Position numbers and translations under genes: made by a program
NCBI GenBank assembly: GCA_024644185.1
Contig: JAHELM010000197.1
Location: 1 to 5,628 of the forward strand
Direction of reading: 5' to 3'
Source of the DNA: Rhodospirillales bacterium
GTDB taxonomy: Bacteria > Pseudomonadota > Alphaproteobacteria > UBA8366 > JADFVY01
DNA length: 5,628 nt
In this document: positions 3,538 to 5,628 of the stretch, in pieces
Layout of the letters: every line of letters begins with the position of its first letter
Numbering within the stretch: the stretch's first letter is position 1
The notes under the pieces: generated by a model
Databases searched by the model: none
Seen by the model: the letters and a program-made list of their open reading frames with translations, nothing else
Told to the model about the DNA's origin: nothing

Positions 3538-5628
3538 ATGGATTTCGAGAACTATACCGAACGGTCGCGCGGCTTCGTGCAGGCAGCGCAGACGCTGGCG
3601 CAACGGTCCGGCCATCAGCGGCTGACCCCCGAACATATCCTGAAGATCCTGCTGGACGACAAGGAAGGCCTTGCCGCCGGGTTGATCCGCGCGGCGGGCG
3701 GCGATCCGGCCCGCGCGCTCAAGGACGTCGAGGCGGCGTTGGCCAGGCTGCCCAAGGTCGAGGGGGCGGGCGCCGGGCAGATCTATCTGGCCCCGGAAAC
3801 CGCGCGCTTGTTCGAGCAGGCCGAGGCGGTGGCCAGGAAGGCCGGCGACAGCTTCGTCACCGCCGAGCGGCTGTTGCTGGCGCTGGCTCTGGCGCAGGGC
3901 ACGCCGGCGGCCGCTGCCCTGCAGGCCGGCGGCACCAGCCCGCAGGCGCTGAACGGCGCCATCGAGGCGCTGCGCAAGGGCCGCAAGGCCGACACCGCCA
4001 GCGCCGAACAGTCCTATGACGCATTGAAGAAATATACCCGCGACCTGACCGAGGCCGCGCGTGAGGGCAAGCTGGACCCCGTGATCGGCCGCGACGAGGA
4101 AATTCGCCGCACCATCCAGGTCCTGTCGCGGCGTACCAAGAACAACCCGGTTCTGATCGGCGAACCGGGGGTCGGCAAGACCGCCATCGTCGAGGGACTG
4201 GCCCAGCGCATCGTCAATGGCGACGTGCCGGAGGGGCTGAAGAACAAGCGCCTGCTGTCGCTCGATCTCGGCGCCATGGTCGCCGGGGCGAAGTTCCGCG
4301 GCGAGTTCGAGGAGCGTCTGAAGGCGGTATTGCAGGAAATTTCGGCGGCCGAGGGCGAGGTCGTCGTCTTCATCGACGAACTGCACACGCTGGTCGGCGC
4401 CGGCGCGGCGGAAGGGGCGATGGATGCCTCGAACATGTTGAAGCCGGCGTTGGCGCGCGGCGACCTGCACTGCATCGGTGCCACCACGCTGAGCGAGTAT
4501 CGCAAGCATGTCGAGAAGGACGCGGCGCTGGCCCGGCGGTTTCAGCCGGTCTTCGCGGCCGAACCGACGGTGGCCGACACCATCTCGATTCTGCGCGGCC
4601 TGAAGGAAAAATACGAGTTGCACCACGGCGTGCGCATCACCGATGCGGCGATCGTGGCGGCGGCGACGCTGTCCAACCGTTACATCGCCGACCGTTTCCT
4701 GCCGGACAAGGCCATCGACCTGATGGACGAGGCGGCCAGCCGGCTGCGCATGGAGGTCGACTCCAAGCCCGAGGCAATCGATGAGCTGGATCGCCGCATC
4801 ATCCAGCTGAAGATCGAGCGCGAGGCGCTGAAGAAGGAGACCGACAAGGGCTCGCGCGACCGGCTCATGGCGCTGGAGAAGGAGCTGGCCGGGCTGGAGG
4901 AGGAATCCGGCCGGCTGACCACCCAGTGGCAGGCCGAGAAGGACAAGCTCGCCTCCGGGCAGGATATGAAGGAAAAGCTCGACGCGGCCCGCCTGGAACT
5001 GGAACAGGCGCAGCGTCGCGGCAATCTGGCGCGCGCCGGCGAACTCGCCTATGGCGTCATTCCCGATCTGGAACGCAAGCTTGCCGCCGCCGAGGGCGAT
5101 GCCGACGGCCACATGCTGAAGGAAGAGGTGACGGACGGCGACATCGCCGGCGTGGTCTCGCGCTGGACCGGCATCCCCGTCGACCGGATGCTGGAGGGCG
5201 AGCGCGAGAAGCTGCTGCACATGGAGGATTCGCTGAAGCGCCAGGTGATTGGCCAGGAAGAGGCGATTGCCGCCATTTCCAACGCGGTGCGGCGGGCCCG
5301 GGCCGGATTGCAGGATCCGAACCGGCCGATCGGCTCGTTCCTGTTCCTTGGCCCCACCGGTGTCGGCAAGACCGAACTGACCAAGGCGCTTGCCCGCTTC
5401 CTGTTCGACGACGATCAGGCAATGGTGCGCATCGACATGTCGGAATACATGGAAAAGCATGCCGTCTCGCGGTTGATCGGCGCGCCGCCCGGCTATGTCG
5501 GCTATGAGGAGGGTGGGGCGCTGACCGAGGCGGTGCGCCGCCGGCCCTATCAGGTGGTGCTGTTCGACGAGGTCGAGAAGGCGCATCCGGATGTGTTCAA
5601 TGTGCTGCTGCAGGTGCTCGACGACGGG
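3538..5628 (+). CDS. clpB: ATP-dependent chaperone ClpB (3' end outside window)
   Basis: ClpB is a cytosolic hexameric AAA+ disaggregase that works with DnaK/DnaJ/GrpE to thread and rescue aggregated proteins after heat stress. The 697 codons visible contain, in order: the double Clp_N domain (about 1-145); NBD1 with Walker A GEPGVGKT (208-215, Lys214), pore loop GAKFRGE (250-256), Walker B VFIDE (277-281), sensor region IGATT (313-317) and arginine fingers R333/R334; the coiled-coil M-domain (about 409-525) that separates ClpB from ClpA; and NBD2 with RWTGIP (542-547), Walker A GPTGVGKT (605-612, Lys611), pore loop GYVGYEEGG (652-660) and Walker B VVLFDE (673-678). Numbering tracks E. coli ClpB (857 residues) closely, so about 160 residues are missing, including the second arginine finger and sensor 2. 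The frame is open to the last base, so the truncation is the window edge. MDFENYTERSRGF is the usual family start. Regulation is by the RpoH promoter upstream. Confidence 0.98.
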   Translation, partial: MDFENYTERSRGFVQAAQTLAQRSGHQRLTPEHILKILLDDKEGLAAGLIRAAGGDPARALKDVEAALARLPKVEGAGAGQIYLAPETARLFEQAEAVARKAGDSFVTAERLLLALALAQGTPAAAALQAGGTSPQALNGAIEALRKGRKADTASAEQSYDALKKYTRDLTEAAREGKLDPVIGRDEEIRRTIQVLSRRTKNNPVLIGEPGVGKTAIVEGLAQRIVNGDVPEGLKNKRLLSLDLGAMVAGAKFRGEFEERLKAVLQEISAAEGEVVVFIDELHTLVGAGAAEGAMDASNMLKPALARGDLHCIGATTLSEYRKHVEKDAALARRFQPVFAAEPTVADTISILRGLKEKYELHHGVRITDAAIVAAATLSNRYIADRFLPDKAIDLMDEAASRLRMEVDSKPEAIDELDRRIIQLKIEREALKKETDKGSRDRLMALEKELAGLEEESGRLTTQWQAEKDKLASGQDMKEKLDAARLELEQAQRRGNLARAGELAYGVIPDLERKLAAAEGDADGHMLKEEVTDGDIAGVVSRWTGIPVDRMLEGEREKLLHMEDSLKRQVIGQEEAIAAISNAVRRARAGLQDPNRPIGSFLFLGPTGVGKTELTKALARFLFDDDQAMVRIDMSEYMEKHAVSRLIGAPPGYVGYEEGGALTEAVRRRPYQVVLFDEVEKAHPDVFNVLLQVLDDG

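Noticed and set aside
3124..5586. An 820-codon open frame on the minus strand opposite clpB
   Set aside because: It is aligned codon-for-codon with clpB, so a stop would need a TTA, CTA or TCA codon in clpB, all rare in this GC-rich genome. Its translation is Leu/Gln/Arg-biased with no recognisable domain, and it runs through the intergenic region into another gene. ClpB on the plus strand has every family motif.

Overview
This is a GC-rich chromosomal segment with strong GC bias at third codon positions. It comes from an alphaproteobacterium, most likely a Rhodospirillales-like one. The best lineage markers are an N-terminal gene of the DUF4167 family, which is essentially alphaproteobacterial, and a ClpB whose start matches alphaproteobacterial ClpB. 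No genus is claimed, because nothing could be searched.

Layout. A complete DUF4167 gene (11-793, +) ends in a strong intrinsic terminator (800-827). It converges on a block of three genes on the minus strand. Read in their own direction these are: a small secreted protein with two cysteines that resembles Rap1a/Tai immunity proteins (3236-2847), a patatin-like phospholipase (2721-1615), and a MOSC-domain protein (1618-860). The patatin stop and the MOSC start overlap as ATGA, so these two are very probably one translationally coupled operon. A divergent 301-base intergenic region (3237-3537) separates the block from clpB (+), which begins at 3538 and runs off the right edge after 697 codons.

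Function and regulation. ClpB is the heat-shock disaggregase. The intergenic region carries a near-consensus heat-shock (RpoH/sigma-32) promoter, CTTGAG-15 nt-CCCCAT, followed by a leader of about 90 nt with two predicted hairpins, one ending exactly at the ATG. From memory, DUF4167 and clpB are close neighbours in many alphaproteobacteria. If so, the minus-strand block interrupts a conserved pair.

Novelty. I see no mobile element, CRISPR array, tRNA or rRNA, and no clear undescribed multi-gene system. The most interesting leads are the nucleic-acid-binding look of the DUF4167 protein (RG-rich start, polyglycine microsatellite, AT-hook-like C-terminus), the clpB control region, and the orphan Rap1a/Tai-like protein next to a patatin phospholipase.
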